Made by a program: the position numbers and the translations under genes. DNA of 33,273 nucleotides, taken from Eubacteriaceae bacterium. GTDB taxonomy: Bacteria; Bacillota; Clostridia; Eubacteriales; Eubacteriaceae. This document shows positions 17,351 through 25,439 of this stretch, piece by piece. The notes below the pieces were generated by a model. It saw only the letters and a list, made by a program, of their open reading frames with translations, was not told where the DNA came from and did no database searches. Each line of letters opens with the position of its first letter. The first letter of the stretch is position 1. The stretch spans positions 1 through 33,273 of the forward strand of contig JAENWK010000014.1 of NCBI GenBank assembly GCA_016650045.1, given 5' to 3'.

Positions 17351-18535
17351 ATGGATGATTTGGCAATTCGGCCCACTTGGGCAGAAATCAATTTAGATGC
17401 CATCACCCATAATTACGAAGAAATACGGCGAATTGTAGGTTCTCATGTAAAAATTCTTGGTGTTGTTAAAGCCGATGCCTACGGTCATGGAAGTCTGGAA
17501 TGTGCCAGAACCCTTAGCAATGCCGGAGTTGACATGCTGGCGGTAGCCTTTATTGATGAAGCCATTGCCCTAAGACAAGGTGGAATTACCGATGATATTT
17601 TACTTCTTGGCTATACCCCTATTGCATTAATTCCCGAGCTCATCCGTTGGGATGTGATTCCCGGGGTTTATCAAATGGAATTTGCCAGAGCATTATCTGA
17701 ATATTGTCAGGAAGCCGATATTATTCATCCCATTCATGTAAAGATTGATACCGGAATGGGGCGCATCGGATTTTGTTGGGATGAAGCAGCAGAAATGATT
17801 ACGGAGATGAATGAACTTGAGGCCATTGAGATTCAAGGACTTTACAGCCATTTTTCAACTTCAGATGCTGTGGATAAAACCTTCAGTTTGTTACAAGGTC
17901 AGCGTTTCACAAAAGTGATTGAAGAACTTGAGGCAAAGAATATTCATATTCCACTGAAGCATATTGCCAACAGCGCTGGAATTTTTGATTTAGAAGGGGT
18001 TCATTTTGATATGGTGCGTCCAGGGATCATCCTTTATGGTTTGTATCCATCTCATGATGTGGATCGATCAAAAATTGATTTAAAGCCGGTAATGACACTG
18101 AAATCAACCATTGTTCATCTAAAAACCATTCATAAAGGGGAGTCCGTAAGCTATGGTAACAATTTTGTGGCTGATGATGATTGCCTTATTGGCACCTTGG
18201 CCCTTGGCTATGGAGATGGCTATACCCGAATGCTCACCGGAAGAGCCAGTGTTTGGATTAATGGCCAGTTAGCACCCGTGGTCGGCAATATTTGCATGGA
18301 TCAGTGCATGATAGATCTAACAGATATCAAAAGGGTAAAACTTTATGACGAGGTCGAGCTCTTTGGAGAAAACATTTCAGCCGATGTGTTAGCCGATACC
18401 CTGGGAACCATTAATTATGAAATTACCTGTATGGTGAACAAGCGTGTCCCAAGGGTTTATTTCGAAGATGGCAAGGCCCAGAGTGTCCGACGGGATATTT
18501 TGGAAAAACAGTTTGACAATGATAATAATAATTAA
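17351..18535 (+). CDS. alr: Alanine racemase
   Basis: 394 residues. PLP enzyme that makes D-alanine from L-alanine for the cell wall. The PLP lysine is K40 in VVKADAYGHG; the second catalytic residue is Y268 in VSYGNNF. HIKIDTGMGRIGF-type (here HVKIDTGMGRIGF) and GNICMDQCMIDLT motifs are present. The N-terminal barrel is followed by the C-terminal beta domain. Begins one base after the mtnN stop. It ends in an Asn/Asp-rich tail (FDNDNNN), not part of the fold. Gives D-Ala to Ddl, encoded upstream. Confidence 0.96.
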   Translation: MDDLAIRPTWAEINLDAITHNYEEIRRIVGSHVKILGVVKADAYGHGSLECARTLSNAGVDMLAVAFIDEAIALRQGGITDDILLLGYTPIALIPELIRWDVIPGVYQMEFARALSEYCQEADIIHPIHVKIDTGMGRIGFCWDEAAEMITEMNELEAIEIQGLYSHFSTSDAVDKTFSLLQGQRFTKVIEELEAKNIHIPLKHIANSAGIFDLEGVHFDMVRPGIILYGLYPSHDVDRSKIDLKPVMTLKSTIVHLKTIHKGESVSYGNNFVADDDCLIGTLALGYGDGYTRMLTGRASVWINGQLAPVVGNICMDQCMIDLTDIKRVKLYDEVELFGENISADVLADTLGTINYEITCMVNKRVPRVYFEDGKAQSVRRDILEKQFDNDNNN

Positions 18536-18552
18536 TATAGAAGGAGAATGTT

Positions 18553-19362
18553 ATGGCATTTTTAGAAGAAACCGCTCGAGGTATTCGTAGAAATATAATA
18601 AAAATGATTGGTAAGGCGAATTCAGGACATCCCGGGGGATCATTATCATCCGTAGAAATTTTGACATTGCTATATTTTGAACAGATGAATGTGGATGAAA
18701 AGAATCCGCGCGCAGAGGATCGGGATCGATTTGTACTATCAAAGGGACATGCGGCACCATTGTTATACGCAATCCTGGCTGAAAAAAGATTTTTCCCAAG
18801 GTCAGAATTAGCCAATTTTCGTCAGTTGGGTTCGATCTTACAGGGACATCCTGATATGAATAAGGTTCCCGGGGTTGATATGTCAACCGGCTCATTAGGC
18901 CAGGGATTTTCTGCTGCCACAGGTATGGCATTAGGTGGAAAAATAGATAATAAAGCCCATAATATCTTTGTTTTATTAGGGGATGGTGAATTGCAGGAAG
19001 GCCTTGTGTGGGAAGCTGCCATGGCAGCAGGTCATTATAAACTTAACAATCTCATTGCCTTTGTGGATAATAATAATTTACAAATAGATGGTGCCATATG
19101 CGACGTGATGTCACCCTATCCCATTGATGATAAATTTGCAGCGTTTAATTGGAATGTGATTGTGGTCGAGGATGGACATGACTTTAATGAACTGAGAAAC
19201 GCAGTGAAAGCTGGGAAAAAATCAGAAGATAAACCGACTGTTATTATTTGTAAAACCATTAAGGGCAAATGTGTATCCTTTATGGAAAACAATGCCGGGT
19301 GGCATGGAAAAGGGCCAAATGCTGAAGAAGTCAAACAAGCATTAGCAGAATTGGAGGCGTAA
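18553..19362 (+). CDS. Transketolase, N-terminal subunit
   Basis: 269 residues. The thiamine-diphosphate-binding half of a split transketolase of the non-oxidative pentose phosphate pathway. Family marks: GHPGGSLSSVEILTLLYF near residue 25, LSKGHAAPLLYA near 58, TGSLGQGFSAATGMALG near 113, and the Mg/ThDP motif GDGELQEGLVWEAA ending in NN near 142-170. RBS GAAGGAGAATG. The partner half follows after two bases, so the two form one coupled unit. Split transketolase is common in Clostridia and archaea. Some split homologues act on other sugars (for example DXP or apulose pathways), but the context fits housekeeping. Confidence 0.95.
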   Translation: MAFLEETARGIRRNIIKMIGKANSGHPGGSLSSVEILTLLYFEQMNVDEKNPRAEDRDRFVLSKGHAAPLLYAILAEKRFFPRSELANFRQLGSILQGHPDMNKVPGVDMSTGSLGQGFSAATGMALGGKIDNKAHNIFVLLGDGELQEGLVWEAAMAAGHYKLNNLIAFVDNNNLQIDGAICDVMSPYPIDDKFAAFNWNVIVVEDGHDFNELRNAVKAGKKSEDKPTVIICKTIKGKCVSFMENNAGWHGKGPNAEEVKQALAELEA

Positions 19363-19364
19363 TC

Positions 19365-20303
19365 ATGGCAGATAAAAAATCAACACGACAAGCATATGGT
19401 GAGTATTTAGTGACTTTGGGCAAAAAAAATAAAGACCTTGTGGTTTTGGATGCGGATTTATCCGGAGCAACCAAAACAAATATTTTCAAAAAAGCATATC
19501 CCGAAAGACATTTTAACGTGGGTATTGCAGAAACAAATCTTATGGGAATGGCGGCAGGTCTGGCAACGGTTGGTAAAATTCCTTTTGCCAGCACCTTTGC
19601 GATTTTTGGCGCCGGCCGGGCCTATGAAGTCATTCGCAATAGCATATGCTATCCCAAACTTAATATTAAAATTGCACTGACCCATTCTGGAATTTCAGTT
19701 GGAGAAGATGGCGGTTCCCATCAGTCCATTGAAGATATTGCCCTCATGCGTGTTATTCCCAATATGACCGTTTTATGTCCCGCAGATGCCATTGAAACAG
19801 AAAAGATGATGGATGCAGCCATGGAAATTAATGGACCGGTTTATATCCGCTTGGGTCGAAGTGATGTGCCATTCATTTTTGACGAAGATTATGAATTTAA
19901 AGTCGGAAAAGCAACCTTATTAAAAAGCGGCCAAGATGTCACTATTATCGCAACAGGCCTTATGGTTGGCGTCGCTTTAGAAGCCGCTGACCTATTAAAA
20001 GCTGAGGGTATTTCGGCACGTGTTTTAAATATGGGATCCATTAAGCCCATTGATATTGATGCCATTGAAGATGCCGCCATCAAAACCGGAGCCATTGTTA
20101 CCGCAGAAGAGCACAGCATTATCGGAGGTTTGGGTGGAGCCGTTGCAGAAGTTCTTTGTGAGGTAGCCCCGGTACCCATGGAACGTGTCGGTGTCAAAGA
20201 TGTTTTCGGACAATCCGGAAAAGTTGGCGCACTGATGGAAAAATATGAATTAACCTCAAAAGATATTGTGATTGCAGCAAAAAAAGCCATTAAACGAAAA
20301 TAA
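19365..20303 (+). CDS. Transketolase, C-terminal subunit
   Basis: 312 residues. The pyrimidine-binding and C-terminal domains of split transketolase. ERHFNVGIAETNLMGMAAGLA near 45 contains the conserved glutamate that activates ThDP. HSGISVGEDGGSHQSIEDIALMR near 107 and RLGRSD near 163 are typical. The C-terminal domain starts near 185 and has AEEHSIIGGLGGAVAE. It begins two bases after the partner's stop with GGAGG upstream. Followed by a structured element and a terminator. Confidence 0.95.
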   Translation: MADKKSTRQAYGEYLVTLGKKNKDLVVLDADLSGATKTNIFKKAYPERHFNVGIAETNLMGMAAGLATVGKIPFASTFAIFGAGRAYEVIRNSICYPKLNIKIALTHSGISVGEDGGSHQSIEDIALMRVIPNMTVLCPADAIETEKMMDAAMEINGPVYIRLGRSDVPFIFDEDYEFKVGKATLLKSGQDVTIIATGLMVGVALEAADLLKAEGISARVLNMGSIKPIDIDAIEDAAIKTGAIVTAEEHSIIGGLGGAVAEVLCEVAPVPMERVGVKDVFGQSGKVGALMEKYELTSKDIVIAAKKAIKRK

Positions 20304-20320
20304 GAAATGACACAAACCCA

Positions 20321-20419
20321 TCCTGGGGATAAGGGTAAATCGTTATCTGCTGCATGCTCGAACAGGCTATCGCCTGTTCGCCATGATGCAGACGACTGAT
20401 ATTACGATTGTCCCCAGGA
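20321..20419. repeat. 99-nt nested palindromic element
   Basis: Four helices stack into a rod: TCCTGGGGA (20321-20329) with TCCCCAGGA (20411-20419); AATCGTTAT (20338-20346) with ATTACGATT (20401-20409), one mismatch; CTGCAT (20350-20355) with ATGCAG (20386-20391); and CGAACAGGC (20359-20367) with GCCTGTTCG (20372-20380) around a TATC loop. The base composition is richer in G and C than the surrounding spacer. It may be a structured RNA in the transketolase 3' UTR or a mobile palindromic repeat of the REP/MITE kind. I do not match it to a known riboswitch. Confidence 0.6.
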
Positions 20420-20447
20420 CTAACTTTTCTATTTTGTCAACAGTCTG

Positions 20448-20478
20448 AAACAGGGTCCTTGGGGCTCTGTTTTTTTTG
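20448..20478 (+). terminator. Terminator after transketolase
   Basis: AAACAGGGTCC pairs with GGGCTCTGTTT (with wobbles) around TTG, followed by eight or more T. Confidence 0.75.
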
Positions 20479-20514
20479 AAAAAATATTTTTTTACTTAAA
20501 ATCTAAATTGCCCG

Positions 20515-20545
20515 TTGACATTGACGTTACGTCAAGGTATATAGC
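20515..20545 (+). promoter_or_regulatory. MerR-type promoter with operator (copy A)
   Basis: TTGACA at 20515-20520, then the dyad TTGACGT-T-ACGTCAA at 20521-20535, then TATATAGC from 20538. With the -10 taken as TATAGC at 20540 the spacer is 19 bp, the over-long spacing typical of promoters twisted by MerR-family activators; TATATA at 20538 would give 17 bp. The operator lies between -35 and -10, as in that class. The same core and register recur at 25440-25470. Confidence 0.65.
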
Positions 20546-20567
20546 TAGATTATCAGGAGGTGATCAC

Positions 20568-20642
20568 ATGGAATACACAATACAAAAACTCGCACAGATG
20601 GCAGGTTATATTAAATTTTTTGTGTCATTTTTAAACAGTTAA
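20568..20642 (+). pseudogene. Truncated MerR-family regulator (24 codons)
   Basis: Strong RBS (CAGGAGGTGATC) and the start MEYTIQKLAQMAG, which is exactly how many MerR/TipA-like regulators begin (next expected: VSTRTLRYYD). Instead it runs into YIKFFVSFLNS and a stop, so only the first third of the HTH is left. The phrase GGT(T)ATATTAAATT occurs at the break (20604) and again at 20644, a possible deletion or insertion scar. The rest of the gene is missing. The intact promoter now drives only this stub and possibly the downstream MoxR gene. Confidence 0.65.
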
Positions 20643-20714
20643 TGGTATATTAAATTCATTCTTATTAAAGTATAAGAGAACAATGGGCAAGACCTAGACA
20701 GAAAGGAAATAATC

Positions 20715-21638
20715 ATGGAATTATACCAGGAATTATTAAAACAAGGCATCGATGAAAAATTCATTGATGATGTGAAATATTTTAGGAGCTTCTATAAATT
20801 GGAAGATCATTTACAGGATCGTGTACCAAGCACCGAGACTGTATTTTATGGGAAAGATATTTGGGCAATGTGCATCACTGCAATTTTGGAAGGTGAAAAC
20901 ATTTTGCTGTCAGGGCCAAAGGCTACCGGGAAAAATGTACTGGCAGATAATATCTGTGAGTTGTTTAACCGTCCCCAGTGGAATACATCCTTCCATGTGA
21001 ACACCGACAGTTCCAGTCTCATTGGAACCGATACCTTTATCGACAATGAAGTCCGACTGCGCCGAGGTTCAGTCTACGAGTGTGCGATTAACGGAGGATT
21101 TGGGGTTTTTGACGAAATCAATATGGCGAAAAATGATGCATTGGTGGTTCTTCACTCGGCTTTGGATTATCGAAAAGTCATTGACGTACCAGGCTATGAA
21201 AAAATAAAGCTTCATGAAGCCACTCGTTTTATTGGTACCATGAATTATGAGTATGCCGGAACAAAAGAGCTGAATGAAGCCCTGGTTTCACGATTTATGA
21301 CCATTGATATTCCACAAATTGAAGAAGAAACCTTGATGATGATCCTTAAAGATTACTTTCCGGATGTTAAAGAAGATATTCTTCCACAGTTTGCAGGCAT
21401 CTTTTTAGATCTTCAGGAAAAATCAAAAAACTCAGAAATTTCAACAAAATCCGTGGATCTTCGGGGTATTATCGGAAGCCTGAAAACCATTCGTCGAGGG
21501 TTGAAACCAATGCTGGCAGTGGATATGGGAGTGGTTGGAAAAACCTTTGATCAGTATGAAAAGGAAATTGTTTTGGATGTGATTAAAACCCGGATACGGG
21601 AAAGCTGGGAAGCCTCAGATGTTTTTAAAGACCGTTAA
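20715..21638 (+). CDS. MoxR-type AAA+ ATPase
   Basis: 307 residues. MoxR/NorQ/CbbQ-type ATPases are chaperones that activate metalloenzymes or complexes together with a VWA-domain partner. Seen: Walker A GPKATGKN (67-74), Walker B GVFDEIN (130-136), sensor-1 FIGTMNYEY (172-180) and an arginine finger region NEALVSRF (188-194). GRRLRRGS-like (VRLRRGSVYEC) and the insert before Walker B are typical. RBS AGAAAGGAA. The VWA partner gene begins 18 bases downstream, so they form an operon. No obvious client enzyme lies beside them. Confidence 0.9.
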   Translation: MELYQELLKQGIDEKFIDDVKYFRSFYKLEDHLQDRVPSTETVFYGKDIWAMCITAILEGENILLSGPKATGKNVLADNICELFNRPQWNTSFHVNTDSSSLIGTDTFIDNEVRLRRGSVYECAINGGFGVFDEINMAKNDALVVLHSALDYRKVIDVPGYEKIKLHEATRFIGTMNYEYAGTKELNEALVSRFMTIDIPQIEEETLMMILKDYFPDVKEDILPQFAGIFLDLQEKSKNSEISTKSVDLRGIIGSLKTIRRGLKPMLAVDMGVVGKTFDQYEKEIVLDVIKTRIRESWEASDVFKDR

Positions 21639-21656
21639 ATCTCTCAACCGAGGAAG

Positions 21657-23435
21657 GTGGTGGAATCGTTGAAAGATGCTAAATGGATCTATGAAAATTA
21701 TGAATTTGATAATCGGATTACCAATCTCATGTGGACCATTTCCGGAGACTATGATGAAAATATGGACAGCGGTGAGAAAAGTTTTATTTCTAAAAATGTT
21801 GCATTATACCATGCAGTCACCGCCGGCGGCCGAAGAAAATATATTGCCTGGCCCAGCGTGAAAAAGTATGTCATCAGCCGCAACCGGGCCGGATTTGATA
21901 AAAATATACTATTGGGACTCATTGCCATGGGTAGTGATCTTGTTGTTGAAGAAAAAATAATCGCCGAGCGGCCTGGGGTTTATGATATCCGAAAAAAAGC
22001 CTATGATGATATTCTCAGTAATTATTACAATCTACATACAGATAACCTCCTGGAAAAGACCAGACATGCCATGATTCTGGAGAAAACAGGGAAATGCCCA
22101 CTGATGGACGTGGAAACACGGAATCTTTTAAATGACCTTCTAGCCCTTCAAACCAGGGAAGATACCATTGAGCTGCTCAAAGGGATTGAAGACATCTATA
22201 TCAAATATTTTCCCCTATTTGTTCATGAGGATGGGAGTGAAGGGGAAAAGGCCTCTGAAAATGAGAAAGGACAACGTGGCGATTTCAGCGATTTTATGCT
22301 GGAAGAGTTGTTTGATGACCAGGAGCAATCAGATATTGAAGCCTCTGTTGAGGATATTTCCAATGCGCTTTTAGGTGAATCCCAGGGTGAAAATTCCAAC
22401 AATTCCAATGAAACCAACAATCGTATTTTGCGGGTGCAGGAAGAAGATTTGGAAAAAATTTACCAAAAGGTTGCATATTATTATGGTAACTCGTTTTTGC
22501 CCATTAACGAGGTTAAGCATTTGCAAAATCGCGTGTGTCAGGGTGCCCATGGAAACTGTCGCATTCACATGACTGATGGGGTCATTCGCAGCGAATGTAA
22601 AAATGAATTCCAGGAGAAATATATCAAGCGTCAGCAATCGAAAAATATTGAAGTCTTTCAAGCCGGTTATAAGGTCTTTAAGCGAAATATTAACAAGCTA
22701 AAGGACAGCATGGCACGCACCCTGGTTCAGGAAGAAATTGCGGATCGCATTCCCTCGGATGCCGGAAAAATTGTTTCCAATAAGCTCTGGCGTATCAATC
22801 GAAGCAGTAATAACAAAGTTTTTGTGAAGACCATCGACAATGACAAGGGGAGTTTTGTGGTGGATATTCTTATGGATTCCAGCGGCTCCCAGCGAAGAAA
22901 TCAATCCCGGGTCGCCATTCAGGCTTATATACTGGCCCAATCACTGACCCTGGTTGGCATTCCAAATCGAGTGCTGGGCTTTTCAAGCTTTCTTGACTAT
23001 ACTGTCATCAAACGTTTTCGGGACTATGAATCACCCCTTACCGCCAACGACAATATTTTTGAATATTTTTGTTCGGGGAACAATCGGGATGGCCTGGCCA
23101 TTAAAGCCACCTGCCAGGATCTCCTGAAGCGTCGGGAAGACAATAAGATTTTAATTGTTTTAAGTGATGGCCGGCCCAATGACATCAAAGTCGGAAAAGG
23201 TCAGGTTGCCGATCTTCATGCAGCCTATCGTGGTCGGGTAGCTATTGACGATACAGCCAGAGAAGTTCGCCTTGCCAGGCAGCAAGGCATCTTGGTCCTT
23301 GGTGTATTTACGGGAAAAGAACAGGATTTAATGGCTGAAAAACTTATTTACGGCAAAGACTTTGCCTATATTAAAGACATTAATCGCTTTTCCGAAATGG
23401 TTATAAAGTATTTAAAACAAATTATCATGAATTAG
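21657..23435 (+). CDS. VWA-domain protein, partner of the MoxR ATPase
   Basis: About 590 residues. The C-terminal von Willebrand A domain has the metal-ion site DSSGS at 407-411 and the later IVLSDGRPND, like NorD and CobT proteins. The N-terminal 250 residues are helical, and 190-265 is very acidic and low in complexity (EGEKASENEKGQ, QGENSNNSNETN). A central basic region follows, with cysteines in VCQGAHGNCR and RSECKN. The first possible start is GTG at 21657, but AGGAAGG overlaps it; TTG at 21669 has better spacing, so the N terminus is uncertain by four residues. The pair probably works as an ATP-driven insertase or chelatase-like chaperone; the target is unknown. Confidence 0.88.
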   Translation: MVESLKDAKWIYENYEFDNRITNLMWTISGDYDENMDSGEKSFISKNVALYHAVTAGGRRKYIAWPSVKKYVISRNRAGFDKNILLGLIAMGSDLVVEEKIIAERPGVYDIRKKAYDDILSNYYNLHTDNLLEKTRHAMILEKTGKCPLMDVETRNLLNDLLALQTREDTIELLKGIEDIYIKYFPLFVHEDGSEGEKASENEKGQRGDFSDFMLEELFDDQEQSDIEASVEDISNALLGESQGENSNNSNETNNRILRVQEEDLEKIYQKVAYYYGNSFLPINEVKHLQNRVCQGAHGNCRIHMTDGVIRSECKNEFQEKYIKRQQSKNIEVFQAGYKVFKRNINKLKDSMARTLVQEEIADRIPSDAGKIVSNKLWRINRSSNNKVFVKTIDNDKGSFVVDILMDSSGSQRRNQSRVAIQAYILAQSLTLVGIPNRVLGFSSFLDYTVIKRFRDYESPLTANDNIFEYFCSGNNRDGLAIKATCQDLLKRREDNKILIVLSDGRPNDIKVGKGQVADLHAAYRGRVAIDDTAREVRLARQQGILVLGVFTGKEQDLMAEKLIYGKDFAYIKDINRFSEMVIKYLKQIIMN

Positions 23436-23453
23436 ACATATATAGGAATCAAT

Positions 23454-23492
23454 AAAACTCATCTTGAAGTTTAAAACTTCAAGGTGGGTTTT
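23454..23492 (+). terminator. Terminator after the MoxR/VWA operon
   Basis: AAAACTCATCTTGAAGTTT pairs with AAACTTCAAGGTGGGTTTT through G-T wobbles. The 3' side ends in GGGTTTTCCC rather than a long T run. Confidence 0.65.
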
Positions 23493-23627
23493 CCCATTAT
23501 GTGGGTCATATAAATCGGTAACCTTTTTCTAACATATGTCAATAATTATTGAAATAAATTTCCATCTCTGTTTATTTGCTTAGAATAATGGTATACAATG
23601 AGCAAAAGAATAAAAGGAGATTTCACA

Positions 23628-23825
23628 ATGAAAAATGTTGGAAAGACTGATAAAATTATCAGAATCATTCTTGGTCTTGTTTTGGTTAGCTTGATTTTTA
23701 TACTACAGGGGAACATAAGATTTATTGGACTTTTAGGGATTATTCCATTAGTAACGGCATTTACAGGGTATTGCCCTATTTATGGTTTATTTCATCTCTC
23801 AACCAATAAAAAAACGAAAGAATAA
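23628..23825 (+). CDS. DUF2892-type small membrane protein
   Basis: 65 residues. The frame could open at 23598, but AAAAGGAG precedes the ATG at 23628 (MKNVGKTDKIIRIILG), which is also where DUF2892 proteins start. Two hydrophobic segments (about 11-29 and 33-50) and the ending TAFTGYCPIYGLFHLST match the membrane part of YgaP-like proteins, where the cysteine sits near the membrane face. An extended -10 (TG-G-TATACA) lies at 23589-23597. The next gene starts one base after its stop. Confidence 0.85.
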   Translation: MKNVGKTDKIIRIILGLVLVSLIFILQGNIRFIGLLGIIPLVTAFTGYCPIYGLFHLSTNKKTKE

Positions 23826-23826
23826 T

Positions 23827-24405
23827 ATGGAAAAAGCATTTATAAAACCGCCAAAAAAAATACCGCTTTTGCTTAGGCTGGGCCTATATATAGTAAAAAA
23901 AGAAACCGGCAAGGATTTATTGCCGGCACGTCTTTTGTCCTGGGTTCCCAGAGCTGCCATTGGATCGGGTGTTTTAGAGATGATGACTGCCAAAGGAAAA
24001 GATTCTCAAGAGAAGAGACTTCTTAATCTTGTAAGACTACAGGCATCATTGATCTGTTCATGCTCATTTTGTACCGATATGAACGCTGCCGGCATCAATA
24101 AAAATGGTATTACCGAAGAAGAGCTTTTAGTACTGCAAGGTAAACGGGAGGTTCAGTCCGTTACAACCTTGACCATCCGTGAACTGCTGGCACTTCAGTA
24201 TGCGGTCATCCTGTCAAGTACGCCCCCAAGTCTTACGGAAAAATTTATAAGAAATTTATCCAGTGAATTTTCCGAAAGAGAAATCGTCATGCTGGCCAGC
24301 ACCATTGCAAGTGTTAATTATTGGGCAAGACTCAATCAAGGGTTAGGCATACCGCCGGCAGGATTTAGTGAACAATGTTTAGTATTTAATAAAGATACAT
24401 TATAA
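23827..24405 (+). CDS. Carboxymuconolactone decarboxylase / AhpD-like family protein
   Basis: 192 residues. Begins one base after the DUF2892 stop. An AhpD-like core with LVRLQASLICSCSFCTDMN; the redox pair is C79/C82 (CSFC). Active members read CXXCXDMH; here the histidine is replaced by N86, so the usual proton relay is altered. Such proteins act as peroxide-linked thiol reductases or decarboxylases; the actual reaction here is unknown. The neighbouring DUF2892 membrane protein hints at redox or sulfur handling at the membrane (inference). RBS is weak, so translation is probably coupled. Confidence 0.82.
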   Translation: MEKAFIKPPKKIPLLLRLGLYIVKKETGKDLLPARLLSWVPRAAIGSGVLEMMTAKGKDSQEKRLLNLVRLQASLICSCSFCTDMNAAGINKNGITEEELLVLQGKREVQSVTTLTIRELLALQYAVILSSTPPSLTEKFIRNLSSEFSEREIVMLASTIASVNYWARLNQGLGIPPAGFSEQCLVFNKDTL

Positions 24406-24433
24406 ACTCTATTTCGGAAACAGTGGGTAAGAT

Positions 24434-24497
24434 GAAGCATAAAAATTAAACAAGGGCAGCGTAAATAAGGCGGCCCTTGTTTTAATTTTTATGCTTC
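24434..24497. terminator. Long bidirectional terminator
   Basis: GAAGCATAAAAATTAAACAAGGGC (24434-24457) pairs with 24473-24497 apart from one extra T, giving a stem of about 24 bp with AT-rich outer arms. It serves the AhpD-like gene from the left and the zinc-finger gene from the right, whose stop codon lies inside the stem. Confidence 0.85.
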
Positions 24498-24863
24498 CCA
24501 AATAACAAAATATACGCCATCTTCTCGTTTTTGACCTTTGCCTAATTCGAGATGTCTTAAGACTGAAATGTCGGAACTAATTTCTTCAGGAGTTAAGTTA
24601 AATTTTTCAACGAACTGTTCCATAGTGACGCCGTTATTAGCTTTCATAAATAAATAAAGACTTTGTTGCCGATCGGTTAAACTGTCAATGCCGGTATATC
24701 CAGATTTTTTTCGGTCAAGCAAGGCACTATGAACAGCACCAGGGTCACAGGTTTGGGTGATTTTATGTTGTCCCATGGCACAATCGTCGCAAAAGGCTTT
24801 TCCTTTTACTTCATAAACATCATCATCTTCAAGACTGATTCCACAACTAAAACATGTTTTCAT
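24489..24863 (-). CDS. Zinc-finger plus winged-helix-like protein
   Basis: 124 residues. The N terminus has CFSCGISLEDDDVYEVKGKAFCDDC: C4/C7 and C25/C28 form a LIM-like zinc site. After a linker, 58-120 looks like a winged helix (LTDRQQSLYLFMKANNGVTMEQFVEKFNLT.EEISSDISVLRHLE). This pairing suggests a small DNA-binding or protein-binding regulator. I do not know a named member. RBS AGAGGCG. A degenerate frame lies directly upstream of it on the same strand. Confidence 0.75.
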   Translation of the reverse strand: MKTCFSCGISLEDDDVYEVKGKAFCDDCAMGQHKITQTCDPGAVHSALLDRKKSGYTGIDSLTDRQQSLYLFMKANNGVTMEQFVEKFNLTPEEISSDISVLRHLELGKGQKREDGVYFVIWEA

Positions 24864-24865
24864 AT

Positions 24866-25150
24866 TTATCGCCTCTTTAAGTCAAGGCCCAATTTTAGCA
24901 AGAAAATTTCATAGTATTTATTAAGGATAGTAGCCTTGCAATCTATTGTCGGTGTGAAGGCAATATCAATATCACCGCTGGTGGTTGATGCGTTGAGGAG
25001 CTTATTGCCATTTGTTGAAAACGGCAGATTTTTGTCTCCGCTGACAGTATCAGCCTTAATTGCATAATCCGAAAAATAACTTTGTCTGATCTCATAAGAA
25101 GCTTGAAAAACAGCGCTTTTAATTTTCAGCATCAAAATAAATTGATGCAC
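24866..25150 (-). pseudogene. Possible relic of a DUF4097-type protein
   Basis: The minus strand frame contains DTVSGDKNLPFS and NASTTSGDIDIAF, the repeated T-x-SGD-I beta-helix turns of DUF4097 adhesin-like proteins. Its only start is a GTG without an RBS, the first 30 residues do not fit the family, and the promoter of the divergent Cys-rich gene lies just beyond its 5' end. I read it as the surviving 3' end of a lost gene, now ending two bases before the zinc-finger gene. Confidence 0.45.
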
Positions 25151-25152
25151 TA

Positions 25153-25181
25153 TTGAAATATAATAAACATTAGCTCATAAT
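25153..25181 (+). promoter_or_regulatory. Promoter of the small Cys-rich gene
   Basis: TTGAAA (25153-25158), 17 bp, CATAAT (25176-25181). Confidence 0.6.
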
Positions 25182-25212
25182 ATAAGTAATACGAAATAGA
25201 GGAGGTCCGATA

Positions 25213-25389
25213 ATGGAAGAATGTGACTACAAATGCAAATCGTGTAAAGATTCATGCATCACCAAAGCCAGTACAGAAAACTTATTAGCCATGGGTATTA
25301 ATTGTATGAGATACAGTGGTGTTATAAATCAATTTTCAGAGATGCAAGAAGCGATTGATATTGAACTAAATACAAGGGATGACGCTTAA
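25213..25389 (+). CDS. 58-residue Cys-rich small protein
   Basis: A small complete gene with a near-perfect RBS (GGAGGTCCGATA before ATG) and its own promoter. The N terminus is MEECDYKCKSCKDSCITKA: C4, C8, C11 and C15 give CX3CX2CX3C, with another cysteine at 31 (INCMRY). The rest is a short helical tail ending NTRDDA. The spacing could bind zinc or an Fe-S cluster. I do not recognise the family. It lies just upstream of the MerR-type promoter and may belong to the same accessory group. Confidence 0.7.
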   Translation: MEECDYKCKSCKDSCITKASTENLLAMGINCMRYSGVINQFSEMQEAIDIELNTRDDA

Positions 25390-25439
25390 GTAATTTACAT
25401 GACGAGAAAGAACCGGCAATTCATTAAGCAAAAAAAAGC

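Noticed and set aside
18423-18931. Long minus-strand frames opposite alr and the transketolase genes.
   Set aside because: They are shadows of well-supported forward genes, with no RBS and unlikely composition.
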